A stretch of 64,000 nt of DNA from Nocardioides nitrophenolicus (GCF_016907515.1 NZ_JAFBBY010000001.1:620001-684000); one strand, 5' to 3'. Shown: positions 42,396-51,844, counted from the stretch's first letter. Numbers and translations: made by a program. The notes: generated by a model from the letters alone, not told the origin.

Positions 42396-45118
42396 CCGAC
42401 CCGGGCCAGGACGGGAGCGTCGAGCTCGTCGAACCGGTCCGCGGGGCAGCCCTCCGCCAGTACCGCGGCCCGGCCCACCTCCAGACGCGCGACCGGGACC
42501 CGGGACGGCGCGCAGGACAGATAGGCCGGCCCGAGCCCCGCGAGGAAGCCGATGGACGCGGGATCGCCCGCGTGCTCGCCGCACACCGCGATGGGGAGCT
42601 GGGGACGACGACGCCGGGCGCCCTCGACCGCGAGGCCGAGCAGATAGCCCACCCCCTCCTCGTCGATCGTGGCGAACGGCGAGCTCGTCAGCACGCCGTC
42701 GTCGAGATAGCGCGGAAGGAACATGCGCTCGGCGTCGTCGCGCGAGAGCCCCCAGGTCAGCTGGGTGAGGTCGTTGGTGCCGAAGGAAAGGAAGTCGGCG
42801 TGCTCGGCCAGATGACCAGCCGTGACCGCCGCCCGGGGCGTCTCCACCATGGCCCCGAGCCGATAGGGCACCCGGCCCCGGCGGGCCGCGACATCGTCCG
42901 CGGCCTGCCCGACGGAGCGGGCGACCGCGACGAGCTCGCCCACGGAGCTGACCAGGGGCACCATCAGCTCGAGATCCACCGCACGCCCGCGCTCGCGCAG
43001 GTCGGCGGCCGCCTCGAACACCGCCGTCGCCTGGGCCACGACCAGCTCGGGCCGCACGATCGCCAGGCGGACACCCCGCAGGCCCGTCATCGGGTTCGCC
43101 TCGTGCAGGCGGCGGACGGCGGCGAGCCGGGCCCGCAGCCTCTCGTCCGGACACCCGTGCGCCGTCGCCGTCGCGGTGCGCACGGCGAGCTCGGTGAGGT
43201 CCGGCAGCAGCTCGTGGAGGGGCGCGTCGAGGAGGCGGATGGTCAGGGGCCGACCCGCCGCCGCGGCGAGGAGGACGGCGAAGCTCTCGCGCTGGAGCGC
43301 GGTCAGCTCGCGGAGGGCGTCGGCCCGCTCCCCCTCTCCGCCGATGAGGAAGCGCTCGAGGTAGGTGCGGCGGTCGCCGAGGAACAGGTGCTCGGTGCGC
43401 ACCAGGCCGACCCCCTCGGCGCCGTAGCGGACAGCTCGGTCGATGTCGCGCGCGGTCTCCGCGTTCGCCCGGACGTCGATCCGGCGCGACCGGTCGGCAT
43501 GCGCCAGGAGCCGGGCGACCGCGGTCACGACCGGGGACTCGACCGAATGCCCGTCGAGCCAACGGCTCACGTCCGAGGACACCGTGCGATGCCGGCCGCG
43601 GTAGACGCCACCGGTGACACCGTCCACCGAGATCACCTCGCCCTCGGCGAACAGCCGCTCACCGGCGAGGCTCACCTGACGGGTGTCGGGGTCGATCTCC
43701 AGCCCCTCGACCCCGCACACGGCCGGCAGTCCCCTGCCGCGGGCGACCACGGCGGCGTGGGACGTCCGGCCGCCCCGTGCGGTGACCACGGCGCAGGCGG
43801 CGTCGAGGCCCGGCAGGTCGTCGGCCCGCGTCTCGGGCCGGACCAGGACGACCTCCTCACCGCGGGCGGCAAGGGCGAGAGCCGTCCTGCTGTCGAGCAC
43901 GACCCGGCCGACCGCGGCACCGGGCGAAGCGGCGAGCCCGGCCGCGGCCGGGGCGACCGGCCCGGTGTCGAGCCGCGGGAACATCAGCTGCGTGAGCTGC
44001 TCACCGCTGACCCGGACCAGGGCCTCGTCCTCGGTGATCATCCCCTCGTCGACCAGGTCGGCCGCGATCCGGAAGGCCGCGGCCGGGCTGCGCTCGCCGA
44101 CCCTGGTCCGCAGGATCCAGAGTCGGCCGTCCTCGACGGTGAACTCGACCTCGCACAGGTCCCGGTAATGACGTTCGAGCGTGCCCATGACCTCGCGAAG
44201 CCTCCGGTACGACGCGCGGTCGATCTCCCGCAACCGGGCCAGCGGCACGGCCGCCTGGACTCCGGTGACGGCCTCCTTCCCCTGCGCGCCGGGGAGGTAG
44301 TCACCGTAGGCGCCGGCCTCCCCCGTGGCGGGGTCCCGGGTGAAGGCGACGCCGCTCCCCGAGGAGTCACCGTGGTTGCCGAACACCATCGCCTGGACGT
44401 TGACCGCGGTCCCCAGGTGGTCGGGAATGTCGCACCGGCGGCGGTGGAGGCGGGCCCGCTCGCTGTGCCACGAGGCGAGCCCGGCGTCGATGGCGAGGTC
44501 GAGCTGCTCTCGGGGGTCCTGCGGCAGGGTCCGGCCGGCCACCTCCAGGCACAGCCCGTGGCCCCGCTCGACGAGGTCACGCAGCCCGTCGGCGGTGAGC
44601 CCCGCGACCTCCGCGACCCGCCGGTCGTCGAGCACGGCCCGGGTCAGCTCCGTGAACCGCTCGGCGGGCACGCCGAGGACGGTCGCGCCGAACATCTCGA
44701 CGAGGCGCCGGTAGCAGTCCCACGCGAAGCGCTCGTCCCCCGCCAGCCGGGCCAGCGCCTCGACCGTCTCGTCGTTGAGGCCGACGTCGAGGATCGTGTC
44801 CATCGGGCCGTCCATCGCGCCAGGCACCGAGCTCGCCTCTCCCGTGCGGACGGCCAGCAGGAGGGGCTGCTCGCGGTCGCCGAGCCGGCGTCCTGTCCGC
44901 TCCTCCAGGAGGGCGAGGTGATGCCCGAGGTCGCCGTTCAGGCCAGGGGGTCGGGCTCCGTGCTCCAGCACCTGCCGGCAGGCCGCGGTCGTCACCGTGA
45001 AACCGGGCGGCACCGGCAGGCCGAGCTGCACCATGCGCGCCAGCGCGGCTCCCTTGCTCCCGAGCAGGTCGCGGTCGGGGTTGCCGGGGGCGTCGAACGA
45101 GTAGACGTAGCTGGTCAC
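42392..45118 (-). CDS. ppdK: Pyruvate, phosphate dikinase
   Basis: The 908-residue enzyme interconverts PEP, AMP and PPi with pyruvate, ATP and phosphate. It starts VTSYVYSFDAP, the family N-terminus; has the ATP-grasp part (GSKGAALARMVQLGLPVPPGFTVTT), the phospho-His454 in GGRTSHAAVVARG, and the PEP-binding barrel with the active Cys in CGEHAGDP. GTG at 45118 is preferred over ATG 45184 because a DosR-like box and -10 GACGAT (6 nt upstream) lie between them. Under hypoxia it could make ATP from PEP and PPi. It begins an operon with the CBS-BON, PNPOx-like and GNAT-synthetase genes. Confidence 0.93.
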   Translation of the reverse strand: MTSYVYSFDAPGNPDRDLLGSKGAALARMVQLGLPVPPGFTVTTAACRQVLEHGARPPGLNGDLGHHLALLEERTGRRLGDREQPLLLAVRTGEASSVPGAMDGPMDTILDVGLNDETVEALARLAGDERFAWDCYRRLVEMFGATVLGVPAERFTELTRAVLDDRRVAEVAGLTADGLRDLVERGHGLCLEVAGRTLPQDPREQLDLAIDAGLASWHSERARLHRRRCDIPDHLGTAVNVQAMVFGNHGDSSGSGVAFTRDPATGEAGAYGDYLPGAQGKEAVTGVQAAVPLARLREIDRASYRRLREVMGTLERHYRDLCEVEFTVEDGRLWILRTRVGERSPAAAFRIAADLVDEGMITEDEALVRVSGEQLTQLMFPRLDTGPVAPAAAGLAASPGAAVGRVVLDSRTALALAARGEEVVLVRPETRADDLPGLDAACAVVTARGGRTSHAAVVARGRGLPAVCGVEGLEIDPDTRQVSLAGERLFAEGEVISVDGVTGGVYRGRHRTVSSDVSRWLDGHSVESPVVTAVARLLAHADRSRRIDVRANAETARDIDRAVRYGAEGVGLVRTEHLFLGDRRTYLERFLIGGEGERADALRELTALQRESFAVLLAAAAGRPLTIRLLDAPLHELLPDLTELAVRTATATAHGCPDERLRARLAAVRRLHEANPMTGLRGVRLAIVRPELVVAQATAVFEAAADLRERGRAVDLELMVPLVSSVGELVAVARSVGQAADDVAARRGRVPYRLGAMVETPRAAVTAGHLAEHADFLSFGTNDLTQLTWGLSRDDAERMFLPRYLDDGVLTSSPFATIDEEGVGYLLGLAVEGARRRRPQLPIAVCGEHAGDPASIGFLAGLGPAYLSCAPSRVPVARLEVGRAAVLAEGCPADRFDELDAPVLARVG

Positions 45119-45124
45119 CACCCG

Positions 45125-45168
45125 ATCGTCATCGGACCGGGTCGGCGCCGGGCAGGGCCGAAGGTCCT
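45125..45168 (-). promoter_or_regulatory. DosR-like promoter of the ppdK operon
   Basis: On the minus strand AGGACCTTCGGCCC (45168-45155) is followed after 24 nt by -10 GACGAT (45130-45125) and, 6 nt later, the GTG of ppdK at 45118. Confidence 0.7.
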
Positions 45169-45180
45169 CAGGCCGGAGGG

Positions 45181-45426
45181 TCATCGGGACCGCACCGCCG
45201 GGCGCCGGTCGGTGATCGCCTGCCAGAGCCGGGTGTACTCCTCCACGTCGATCTCACCGCGGGCGAGTCGCTCGTCGAGGATCGCGAGCGGATCAGCGGT
45301 GGTCCTGGCCCGCCCGAGCCAGCGCGCGCCGAGATAGACGCCGGCGCCCGCGAGCGACCAGACCACTGCCATCATCAGCAGCATCCCTGGCCAGCCGAAG
45401 TAATAGTGATCGTCGTTCCACATCAT
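45181..45426 (-). CDS. Small SHOCT-domain membrane protein
   Basis: The 81-residue protein starts MMWNDDHYYFGWPG, has one transmembrane helix (about 15-38) and a C-terminal SHOCT motif (DPLAILDERLARGEIDVEEYTRLWQAI). SHOCT segments are short oligomerisation motifs; the role is unknown. ATG at 45426 follows GAGGAG. A candidate DosR-type promoter lies upstream. Its stop region borders the ppdK promoter. Confidence 0.82.
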   Translation of the reverse strand: MMWNDDHYYFGWPGMLLMMAVVWSLAGAGVYLGARWLGRARTTADPLAILDERLARGEIDVEEYTRLWQAITDRRPAVRSR

Positions 45427-45465
45427 GGCCGTCACTCCTCGGGTCGTGGAGGTCCTGACCCGTCG

Positions 45466-45583
45466 AGCGTGGCGCGGCAGCCCGAGCCGGGGCGAGGGGC
45501 GAACCACCCCTCCCGACGGGACCAAGTTCCCGCCCGGGAAGGACACTCCGTCCCTCCCCGAGCCGCCCCGACGCTCCTAGCGT
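45466..45583. promoter_or_regulatory. Divergent DosR-like promoter with shared central box
   Basis: A strong box GGGACCAAGTTCCC (45518-45531) is flanked by weaker boxes at 45541-45554 (GGACACTCCGTCCC) and 45496-45509 (GGGTGGTTCGCCCC on the minus strand), spaced 23 and 22 bp. Rightward, 23 nt separate the proximal box from -10 TAGCGT (45578-45583), which is 6 nt before ATG 45590. Leftward, 24 nt separate the box from -10 CACGCT (45471-45466). Confidence 0.7.
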
Positions 45584-45589
45584 CGGAGC

Positions 45590-46030
45590 ATGCATCGATC
45601 AGAGGCGCCCGGTCACCGCGGCAACGGGGTCGCCCGTCACCCGGGCATCGAACGCTACTTCCAGCGTCGGGCCGAGGACTGGCAGGCCAGGCTTGCCGAC
45701 GCGATCACCGCGTTCGCCGGGTCGATGCCGTTCGTGTGGATCCACACGGTGGTCTTCGCGCTCTGGATGCTCGCCGCCGAGCGCAGCCCCTGGCCGACCC
45801 TCACCCTGGTGGTCTCCCTAGAGGCCATCTTCTTGTCGACCTTCGTGATGATCGGCCAGAACCGCCAGGCCGAGGTGCAGCGGGCGAAGGCGGACCACGA
45901 CTTCGTCGAGCAGGAGCTCGAGCTGAAGACGAACACCGACCTCACCCGGCAGATCCACGTGCTGACCGAGGAACTGCACCGGCGACTGGTCGAGCCCCAG
46001 ACGAGGGCGCCCGAGGGGGTCGACGCATGA
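45590..46030 (+). CDS. DUF1003 membrane protein
   Basis: The 146-residue protein has two transmembrane helices (about 45-65 and 70-92) and a C-terminal coiled helix; FVWIHTVVFALWM and MIGQNRQAEVQRAKADHDF are DUF1003 signatures. Function is unknown. The mRNA is predicted leaderless from a DosR-like promoter. It overlaps the next gene by 4 bp (ATGA). Confidence 0.88.
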   Translation: MHRSEAPGHRGNGVARHPGIERYFQRRAEDWQARLADAITAFAGSMPFVWIHTVVFALWMLAAERSPWPTLTLVVSLEAIFLSTFVMIGQNRQAEVQRAKADHDFVEQELELKTNTDLTRQIHVLTEELHRRLVEPQTRAPEGVDA

Positions 46031-46911
46031 CCGACGTGCGCCCCGTCACCGCGGCGGCCTCGGCACCCCACGCCCCGACGCGACGGCGCGACCGGGCCCT
46101 CGGCCCGGTGCTCCTGCTGCTCGCCGCCGCGCTGGTCCTCAACAGCGCGCTCGGACCGTTGGGCAGCGACATCCTCGCCTATCCCCTGCCGGACTCGCTC
46201 CTCAACCAGCTGCTCGGACTCGAGGCGGTCACCCTGGCCCTCGTGGTCCCGGCCCTGGTCACGGCCGCCGTGCTGGCGCTCCACGACCGCCCGGGAGCGG
46301 CCCTCCTCGCCCTGGGACCGACGGGCTACGTGGCCTACATGTTCGTCCAGTACGTCATCGGACCCGAGCGCCTCGCGTACTCGCCCGCGGTCCTGCTTCA
46401 TCTGGCGATCGCGACGCTCGCGGGCGCCGCGGGCGTGTGGTGCTGGTGCCGGGCCGTCACCGCCCCGGGCCCCCGGATCTCCGATCGCACCAGGCACGCG
46501 CGCGTCGCCTGGCTGCTCCTCCTCGCCGCGTTCGTCGTGGCGCGCTACCTGCCGTTGCTCGCGGGATCGGTGACCTCCAGCCCGATCCCGGCCGAGTATG
46601 CCGAGGCTCCCTCGTTCTACTGGTCGATCGTGCTGCTCGACCTGGGTGCCGTCGTACCGCTCGCCGTGGCGGCCGCCGTCGCCGTCGGTCGTGACCACCC
46701 GGCCGCCGCGGCTGCCTGGTTCGCGGTGGTGTCCTGGTTCGCGCTCGTCCCTGCCTCCGTCGCGGCGATGGCCGCGGCGATGATCCTCCGCGACGACCCG
46801 CAGGCCTCGGTGGCGACGCTGGTCATCACCACGGCGGCCAGCCTCGCGTTCGCCGTCCCTGCCCTGCGCGCCGGCCGGTTGGTGCTGCATCGAGCCAGGG
46901 CGACGTCGTGA
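46027..46911 (+). CDS. Uncharacterised polytopic membrane protein
   Basis: The 294-residue protein has about eight hydrophobic segments, a short Arg-rich N-terminus and no motif that I recognise. It lies between the DUF1003 gene and another small membrane protein, each joined by 4-bp overlaps, so the three are one transcript under the DosR-like promoter at 45.5 kb. A role at the membrane in low oxygen is inferred only from this context. Confidence 0.7.
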   Translation: MTDVRPVTAAASAPHAPTRRRDRALGPVLLLLAAALVLNSALGPLGSDILAYPLPDSLLNQLLGLEAVTLALVVPALVTAAVLALHDRPGAALLALGPTGYVAYMFVQYVIGPERLAYSPAVLLHLAIATLAGAAGVWCWCRAVTAPGPRISDRTRHARVAWLLLLAAFVVARYLPLLAGSVTSSPIPAEYAEAPSFYWSIVLLDLGAVVPLAVAAAVAVGRDHPAAAAAWFAVVSWFALVPASVAAMAAAMILRDDPQASVATLVITTAASLAFAVPALRAGRLVLHRARATS

Positions 46912-47312
46912 CGACCGCATCCCGCCGTCGGCCCACCGGTCGGCTCGCACGCTGCGTGGTGGGCGCCTTCTTCCTCGTGACGGGAGGCGTCCATCTCGGC
47001 ATCGTCATCTCCGACGCCGAGTTCTACCGGCCGTTCGCCGACGAGGCCCTGTTCCCGTTCGTGCGCGACGCATGGGCCGAGGTCTTCATGGCCCGTCCCG
47101 AGCTCTACGGACTGCTCCTGATGGCCGGCGAGATCGCGCTCGGCGGATGCCTGCTCGTCGGCGGGCGCGCAGCCCGCGTCGGATGGGCCGGAGTGATCGC
47201 ATTCCACCTGCTGCTGGTGCTCTTCGGCTGGGGATTCCTGTTCTGGGTCGTGCCGGCACTGGGGGTCCTGGTGCCCCTCGCCTGGCGGGACCTCGCCTCG
47301 GAGCGCAGGTAG
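46908..47312 (+). CDS. Uncharacterised four-helix membrane protein
   Basis: The 134-residue protein has four predicted membrane helices, resembling small DoxX-like proteins in layout (GAFFLVTGGVHLGIV, then LLLMAGEIALGGCLLVGG), but the family is not certain. GTG overlaps the preceding stop by 4 bp. It ends 27 bp from the convergent universal stress protein gene. Confidence 0.7.
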   Translation: MTTASRRRPTGRLARCVVGAFFLVTGGVHLGIVISDAEFYRPFADEALFPFVRDAWAEVFMARPELYGLLLMAGEIALGGCLLVGGRAARVGWAGVIAFHLLLVLFGWGFLFWVVPALGVLVPLAWRDLASERR

Positions 47313-47339
47313 CGCCCGCGCCGCCACACGACCGGCCGG

Positions 47340-48269
47340 TCAGCGCAGCATCGTGCCCGCGCGCTCCAGCTCGAGGTCGAGGGGCGGAAGCTGGCCGCTC
47401 GTGGCGGGCACCAGCAGCACCGGGCAGTCCGCGGCGTGGAGCACCGGGCGCAGCACGCCGCCGAGGTGAGGCCCGAATACCGGCGCCTCGCCGCGCAGCA
47501 GGACCACCAGGTCGGCCGCGGCGGACTCCTCGAGCAGGTCGGTCCGGGGATCGGCGAGGTGGACCTCGACGTTCGCGATCACGCCGGGGAACGCCCGTCG
47601 CCAGGGCCGGAGCAGGTCGTCGATCGCCGACGCCGCGCGCTCCACCAGCAGCGCCTGGGGCGTCCACGCGTCCGGGCGGTCGCCGGAGACCCGGTCGTCG
47701 GGCTGCCAGGCGTGGACGACACGGACGATCGCCCCGGACTGCTCCGCGCGCCGGAAGGCCGCGCCGAGCAGCTCCGCGCTGTGAGCCGGCTCCTTCAACG
47801 CGACCAGGATCCGTTGCCGAGGGGTCTGGGCGTCGTGCCAGCCCTCGGGTACGACGGCGACCGGCGCGGTCGCGTGCGCCGCGACGTCCTCGGTGGTCGC
47901 TCCGCCGAGGAGCCGACGCAGGCCGGTCCGGTGCTCGCGCCCGATCACCAGCAGCCGGGCATCTTCCGCGGACCCCAGGAGCACGGACGCGGGAGCACCG
48001 TGACAGGTGACGACCTGGACCGCGACGTCGCCTGCCAGCCGGGACGCCTCGGCGCGCAAGGTCGCCTCCACCTGCCGGCGCTCGGCGTCCAGCTCCTCCG
48101 CGAGGACCGGCAGGTCCACGAAGGCGGAGGTCCGCAGTGGCATGGCGTGCACGATGCGCAGCGGCGCCGCGCCGCGGCGCGCCTCGGCCAGGGCGTAGCG
48201 CAGCGCTCCGCTGCTGGCGTAGCCGCCGTCGTGCCCGACGACGACGGGACGGGGCGCGGTGGTGGTCAT
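47340..48269 (-). CDS. Tandem-domain universal stress protein (second)
   Basis: The 309-residue protein has two UspA-like domains (about 8-145 and 155-300). The first contains VVGHDGGYAS and a reduced signature around REHRTGLRRLLGGATTEDV; the second lacks a clear G-x2-G-x9-G motif, so ATP binding may be limited. ATG at 48269 overlaps the ATPase stop by 4 bp and follows GAGGAGGCACC. A DosR-like promoter lies inside the 3' end of the ATPase gene, so it can be transcribed separately as well as from the arc operon. Confidence 0.87.
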   Translation of the reverse strand: MTTTAPRPVVVGHDGGYASSGALRYALAEARRGAAPLRIVHAMPLRTSAFVDLPVLAEELDAERRQVEATLRAEASRLAGDVAVQVVTCHGAPASVLLGSAEDARLLVIGREHRTGLRRLLGGATTEDVAAHATAPVAVVPEGWHDAQTPRQRILVALKEPAHSAELLGAAFRRAEQSGAIVRVVHAWQPDDRVSGDRPDAWTPQALLVERAASAIDDLLRPWRRAFPGVIANVEVHLADPRTDLLEESAAADLVVLLRGEAPVFGPHLGGVLRPVLHAADCPVLLVPATSGQLPPLDLELERAGTMLR

Positions 48270-50899
48270 GGTGCCTCCTCGGGGTCGCTCCGAGCCTCGC
48301 CTCCCGACGAGGCCGCGGGCAGGGGCGCTGCGCCCGGACCTCGAGGGACCTTGGTCCCGCGCAGCCTCTTGGCGACGCCGTCGACGAGGATGAGCGCTCC
48401 GGCCGACCCGAGGACGAGCAGCCAACCTCCGGCGTCCGGGAAGCTGCCTCCCAGCAGGTCCGCGACCGGTGGCACGCCGAGGAAGACCAGGAGCAGCAGC
48501 ACCTCGGCGGCGACGGCGACGAGCACGAGCCGGTTGCCGAGCAGGTCGAGCCGCCACACGGGCAGCCGGGTGCTGCGGCAGGCGAAGGCGTTGGCCACCT
48601 GGGTCCCGGCGATCACGGCGAAGGCCGTGCCGGAGGCGACCGCCAGGGTCGACGGGTCGGGGGTGCTCCCCCACCGCCAGCCGTGGCTGGTCAGCACGAC
48701 GGTGAACGCGGTCAGCGCCAGGATCGCCTCGGTCAGGCCGAGCACCAGGAACGCCCGGACCGCCAGGCCGCGGTCGATGAGCGTACGTCGACGACGTCCT
48801 CGCATGACGTCGGCACGTCCCGGCTCGGCCCCGAGCGCGAGCGCCGGCAGCATGTCGGTGCCGATGTCGAGCGCCAGCACCTGGAGCACGCCGATGGCGA
48901 GGGGGAAGCTGCCGCCGCTGAGCGCCCAGGCGGCGAAGGGCGCGAGCTCGGCGACGTTGTCGGTGAGGTGGAAGGTGAGGAAGCGGCGCACATTCTGGGT
49001 GGTCGCCCTGCCCAGCTCCACGGCGGTCACGATCGTGGCGAAGTGGTCGTCGAGGAGCACCAGGTCCGCGGCCTCCCGTGCCACGTCGCTGCCACTCGCC
49101 CCCATCGCCACGCCCACATCGGCGGCCCGCAGGGCCGGAGCGTCGTTCACGCCGTCGCCGGTCATCGCGACCACGTGTCCACCCCGGCGCAGCGCCCGTG
49201 CGATGCGCAGCTTGTCGGCGGGGGTGACGCGGGCGACGACCGCGCCGCTCTCGGAGTCGAGCAGCGCCGCGAGCTCACCGTCGTCGGCGGGCAGGTCCTT
49301 GCCCTCGACCACCACACCCCCCTCGCGCAGCAGGCCGACCTGGCCGGCGATCGCCCGTGCCGTGCGGGGATGGTCGCCCGTCAGCATGGCGACCCGGATC
49401 CCGGCCCGGCGGCACTGGCCGAGCGCCGCCGCGACGTCGGGACGCGGGGGGTCCTGGAGGCCGAGCAGAGCGTGGAAGGTGAGATCGTGCTCGTTCGCCT
49501 CGCCCCCGTCCGCGGGCCCCGGGCGACCGGCGACGGCGAGGACGCGCAGGCCGGCATCGGTCAGCTCGGCCAGTGTCGCGCGAAGACCGTCGGGAACCGC
49601 ACGGCAGCGCGCGAGCACGGCCTCCGGGGCCCCGAGGACGGCGACCTGCCCGTCGTACCACGCCGAGCTCACCATCCGCTCCGGCGTATAGGGACAGCGC
49701 ACGACGACGTCCTCGACCGGAGCGCCGACGCGCAGGGCCAGGGCGTGCAGGGCAGCCTCCATCGGGTCGCCGACGGGCGACCAGTCCCCGTCTCGGTCCC
49801 TGACCCGGCCCGTCACGCAGCGCAGGGCGGAGCGGGCCGCCTGCCGCAGGTCGGCCAGGTCGCCGGTGCCGGTGAGCACAGCGGTCGGCGCGTACCCGTC
49901 GCCGGCGATGTCGTGCCGTCCCGACGGCGTGACGACCGTGACCACGTTCATCCGGTTCTGGGTGATGGTGCCTGTCTTGTCGGTGCAGATGAAGGTGGTC
50001 GCCCCGAGCGTCTCGACCGCGTCGAGACGGCGCACGAGCGCCCGCTCGCCCGCCATCCGCTGCGCGCCGCGGGCCAAGGAGAGGGTGACGGTCGGCAGCA
50101 GGCCCTCGGGGACGAGCGCGACCGAGACCCCGACGCCGAAGAGGAACGCCTCGGTCGCGTCGAGACCGAGCAGGAGCGAGCCGAGGCCGAGCCCGATCCC
50201 GACCGTGAACGCCACGACGGCCACCACGCGCACCACCTTGCGCAGCTGCACGGTGAGCGGGCTCGGCGGGCGGTGAGCGGTCTCGGACAGACGCGAGATC
50301 CCGGCGAGGGTGGTCTCGGGACCGACGGCGACCACTCGGGCCCGGGCGCGTCCCTGGGTGACGAAGGTGCCGGACATGAGCGTGTCGCCGACGCCGTGGA
50401 CGACGGCGGCGCTCTCGCCGGTGAGCAGTGACTCGTCGACGGCGAGGCCCTCGGCGGAGATCACCCGCAGGTCCGCGGCGATCCGGTCGCCTGCCTCGAC
50501 CAGGACGATGTCGTCGACCACGAGGTCGGTGGCGTCCACCGGGACCCGATGACCGGACCGGATGACCAGCGCCCGGGACGGGAGCAGCGCGCGCAGCCTC
50601 TCGGTGGAGCGATCGGCGTGGAACTCCTGCCAGAAGGCGAACAGGGCGTTCAGCACGACGATGAGTGAGATCGCCGTGCCGAGCTCGGGCATCCCGCCGA
50701 TCACCGCCAGGGCGGCGGCCACCCAGAGCAGGACCGCGAGCAGGTGGGTCATCTGGTCGACGAGCAGCCGCCACGCCGGCTTGCGCCGAGCGCGGGGCAT
50801 CACGTTCGGTCCGTGGACCCGGCGGCTCTCCATGACCTGCTGGTCGTCGAGCCCCGCCGGCGGCTCACCGACCGCCGCCGCACGCGCGGCGCCGGTCAC
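48266..50899 (-). CDS. P-type cation-transporting ATPase (type II-like)
   Basis: The 877-residue pump has TGES (160-163), helix-4 ion motif VALVPEGLLPT (about 260-270), phosphorylated Asp307 in CTDKTGT, and TGDGVNDAPALRAADVGVAMG with ten or so membrane helices. PEGL in helix 4 and the C-terminal helices put it with Ca2+/Mn2+-type pumps such as CtpF of the M. tuberculosis DosR regulon; the ion is not proven. GTG overlaps the carbamate kinase stop by 4 bp, so it is part of the arc operon and could spend the ATP made there. Confidence 0.9.
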   Translation of the reverse strand: MTGAARAAAVGEPPAGLDDQQVMESRRVHGPNVMPRARRKPAWRLLVDQMTHLLAVLLWVAAALAVIGGMPELGTAISLIVVLNALFAFWQEFHADRSTERLRALLPSRALVIRSGHRVPVDATDLVVDDIVLVEAGDRIAADLRVISAEGLAVDESLLTGESAAVVHGVGDTLMSGTFVTQGRARARVVAVGPETTLAGISRLSETAHRPPSPLTVQLRKVVRVVAVVAFTVGIGLGLGSLLLGLDATEAFLFGVGVSVALVPEGLLPTVTLSLARGAQRMAGERALVRRLDAVETLGATTFICTDKTGTITQNRMNVVTVVTPSGRHDIAGDGYAPTAVLTGTGDLADLRQAARSALRCVTGRVRDRDGDWSPVGDPMEAALHALALRVGAPVEDVVVRCPYTPERMVSSAWYDGQVAVLGAPEAVLARCRAVPDGLRATLAELTDAGLRVLAVAGRPGPADGGEANEHDLTFHALLGLQDPPRPDVAAALGQCRRAGIRVAMLTGDHPRTARAIAGQVGLLREGGVVVEGKDLPADDGELAALLDSESGAVVARVTPADKLRIARALRRGGHVVAMTGDGVNDAPALRAADVGVAMGASGSDVAREAADLVLLDDHFATIVTAVELGRATTQNVRRFLTFHLTDNVAELAPFAAWALSGGSFPLAIGVLQVLALDIGTDMLPALALGAEPGRADVMRGRRRRTLIDRGLAVRAFLVLGLTEAILALTAFTVVLTSHGWRWGSTPDPSTLAVASGTAFAVIAGTQVANAFACRSTRLPVWRLDLLGNRLVLVAVAAEVLLLLVFLGVPPVADLLGGSFPDAGGWLLVLGSAGALILVDGVAKRLRGTKVPRGPGAAPLPAASSGGEARSDPEEAP
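48293..48358 (-). promoter_or_regulatory. DosR-like promoter inside the ATPase gene, for the downstream Usp
   Basis: Boxes GGGACCTTGGTCCC (48345-48358) and GGGGCGCTGCGCCC (48322-48335) lie 23 bp apart. On the minus strand 23 nt then lead to -10 GAGGCT (48298-48293). The sites sit within the last codons of the ATPase gene. Confidence 0.65.
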
Positions 50900-51843
50900 G
50901 AGTCTGCTCCGGCCGCCGCCGGGCCGTCGTAGCGTCCCGACGGCGTGACCAGCGTGCCCGACGTACCGGCGAGGATCGCCGTCACGTTCTCCAGCGCACC
51001 GATCGCCGCCATCCCCCCGGTGAGCTCGACGAAGCGGCACACCGCCTCGACCTTGGGGCCCATCGACCCCGCCGGGAGGTCCAGCTGCCGAAGCCCCGCC
51101 GGCGTCTCCCGGTGGATGGCCGCCTGACGAGGCGTGCCGAAGTCGCGCATCACGGCCGGCACGTCGGTGAGGACCAGCAGGGCGTCCGCGTCCAGGGCCT
51201 CCGCGAGCACCGCGCTGGTGAGGTCCTTGTCGACGACCGCCTCGACGCCCCGCAGCTCACCACGCTCGTCCCGCACGACGGGGACCCCGCCACCGCCGGC
51301 GCACACGACCACCGCGCCGAGGCGCAGCAACGCACGGATGAGCGGCGTCTCCACGACCCGCTCCGGACGCGGCGAGCCGACCACCCGGCGCCACCCTCGG
51401 CCGTCGGCACGCACGGTCCAGCCCCGCTCGGCGGCCAGCCGGCGTGCCTCGGCCTCCGGGTACACCTCGCCGACGAACTTCGTCGGCTGGTCGAACGCCG
51501 GGTCGGCGGCCGACACCAGGGTCTGGTTGACGATCGCGGCGACCTGGCGCCCGGGTAGCCGGTTCTGCAGCGCCTGGAGCAGCCAGTAGCCGATCATCCC
51601 CTGGGTCTGCGCACCGAGCACGTCGAAGGGGTAGGGCGTGGTCAGCCGCGGGTCTGAGGCGCTCTGCAGGGCGAGCACCCCGACCTGCGGGCCGTTGCCG
51701 TGCGTGACCACCAGCTCGTGCTCGACGGCGAGCGGAGCCAGCGCGGCCACCGCCCGGCATACGTTGGCCTCCTGGATGTCCGCGTCAGGCCGCTCGCCCC
51801 GGGTCAGCAGGGCGTTGCCGCCGAGGGCGACGACGATGCGCAC
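50896..51843 (-). CDS. arcC: Carbamate kinase
   Basis: The 315-residue enzyme turns carbamoyl phosphate and ADP into ATP, CO2 and ammonia, the energy-yielding step of the arginine deiminase pathway. Family motifs are present: ALGGNALL at the start, VVTHGNGPQVG, CAGGGGVPVV, DKDLTSAVLA and GSMGPKVEA. It lies 1 bp after arcB and overlaps the ATPase gene by 4 bp. Confidence 0.95.
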   Translation of the reverse strand: MRIVVALGGNALLTRGERPDADIQEANVCRAVAALAPLAVEHELVVTHGNGPQVGVLALQSASDPRLTTPYPFDVLGAQTQGMIGYWLLQALQNRLPGRQVAAIVNQTLVSAADPAFDQPTKFVGEVYPEAEARRLAAERGWTVRADGRGWRRVVGSPRPERVVETPLIRALLRLGAVVVCAGGGGVPVVRDERGELRGVEAVVDKDLTSAVLAEALDADALLVLTDVPAVMRDFGTPRQAAIHRETPAGLRQLDLPAGSMGPKVEAVCRFVELTGGMAAIGALENVTAILAGTSGTLVTPSGRYDGPAAAGADS

Positions 51844-51844
51844 C

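Noticed and set aside
42392..45184. ppdK starting at ATG 45184, coupled by ATGA to the SHOCT gene.
   Set aside because: The extra 22 residues are encoded by the DosR-like box and promoter, are not part of the family N-terminus, and a GTG at 45118 fits a leaderless mRNA. The overlap is probably chance, though not excluded.
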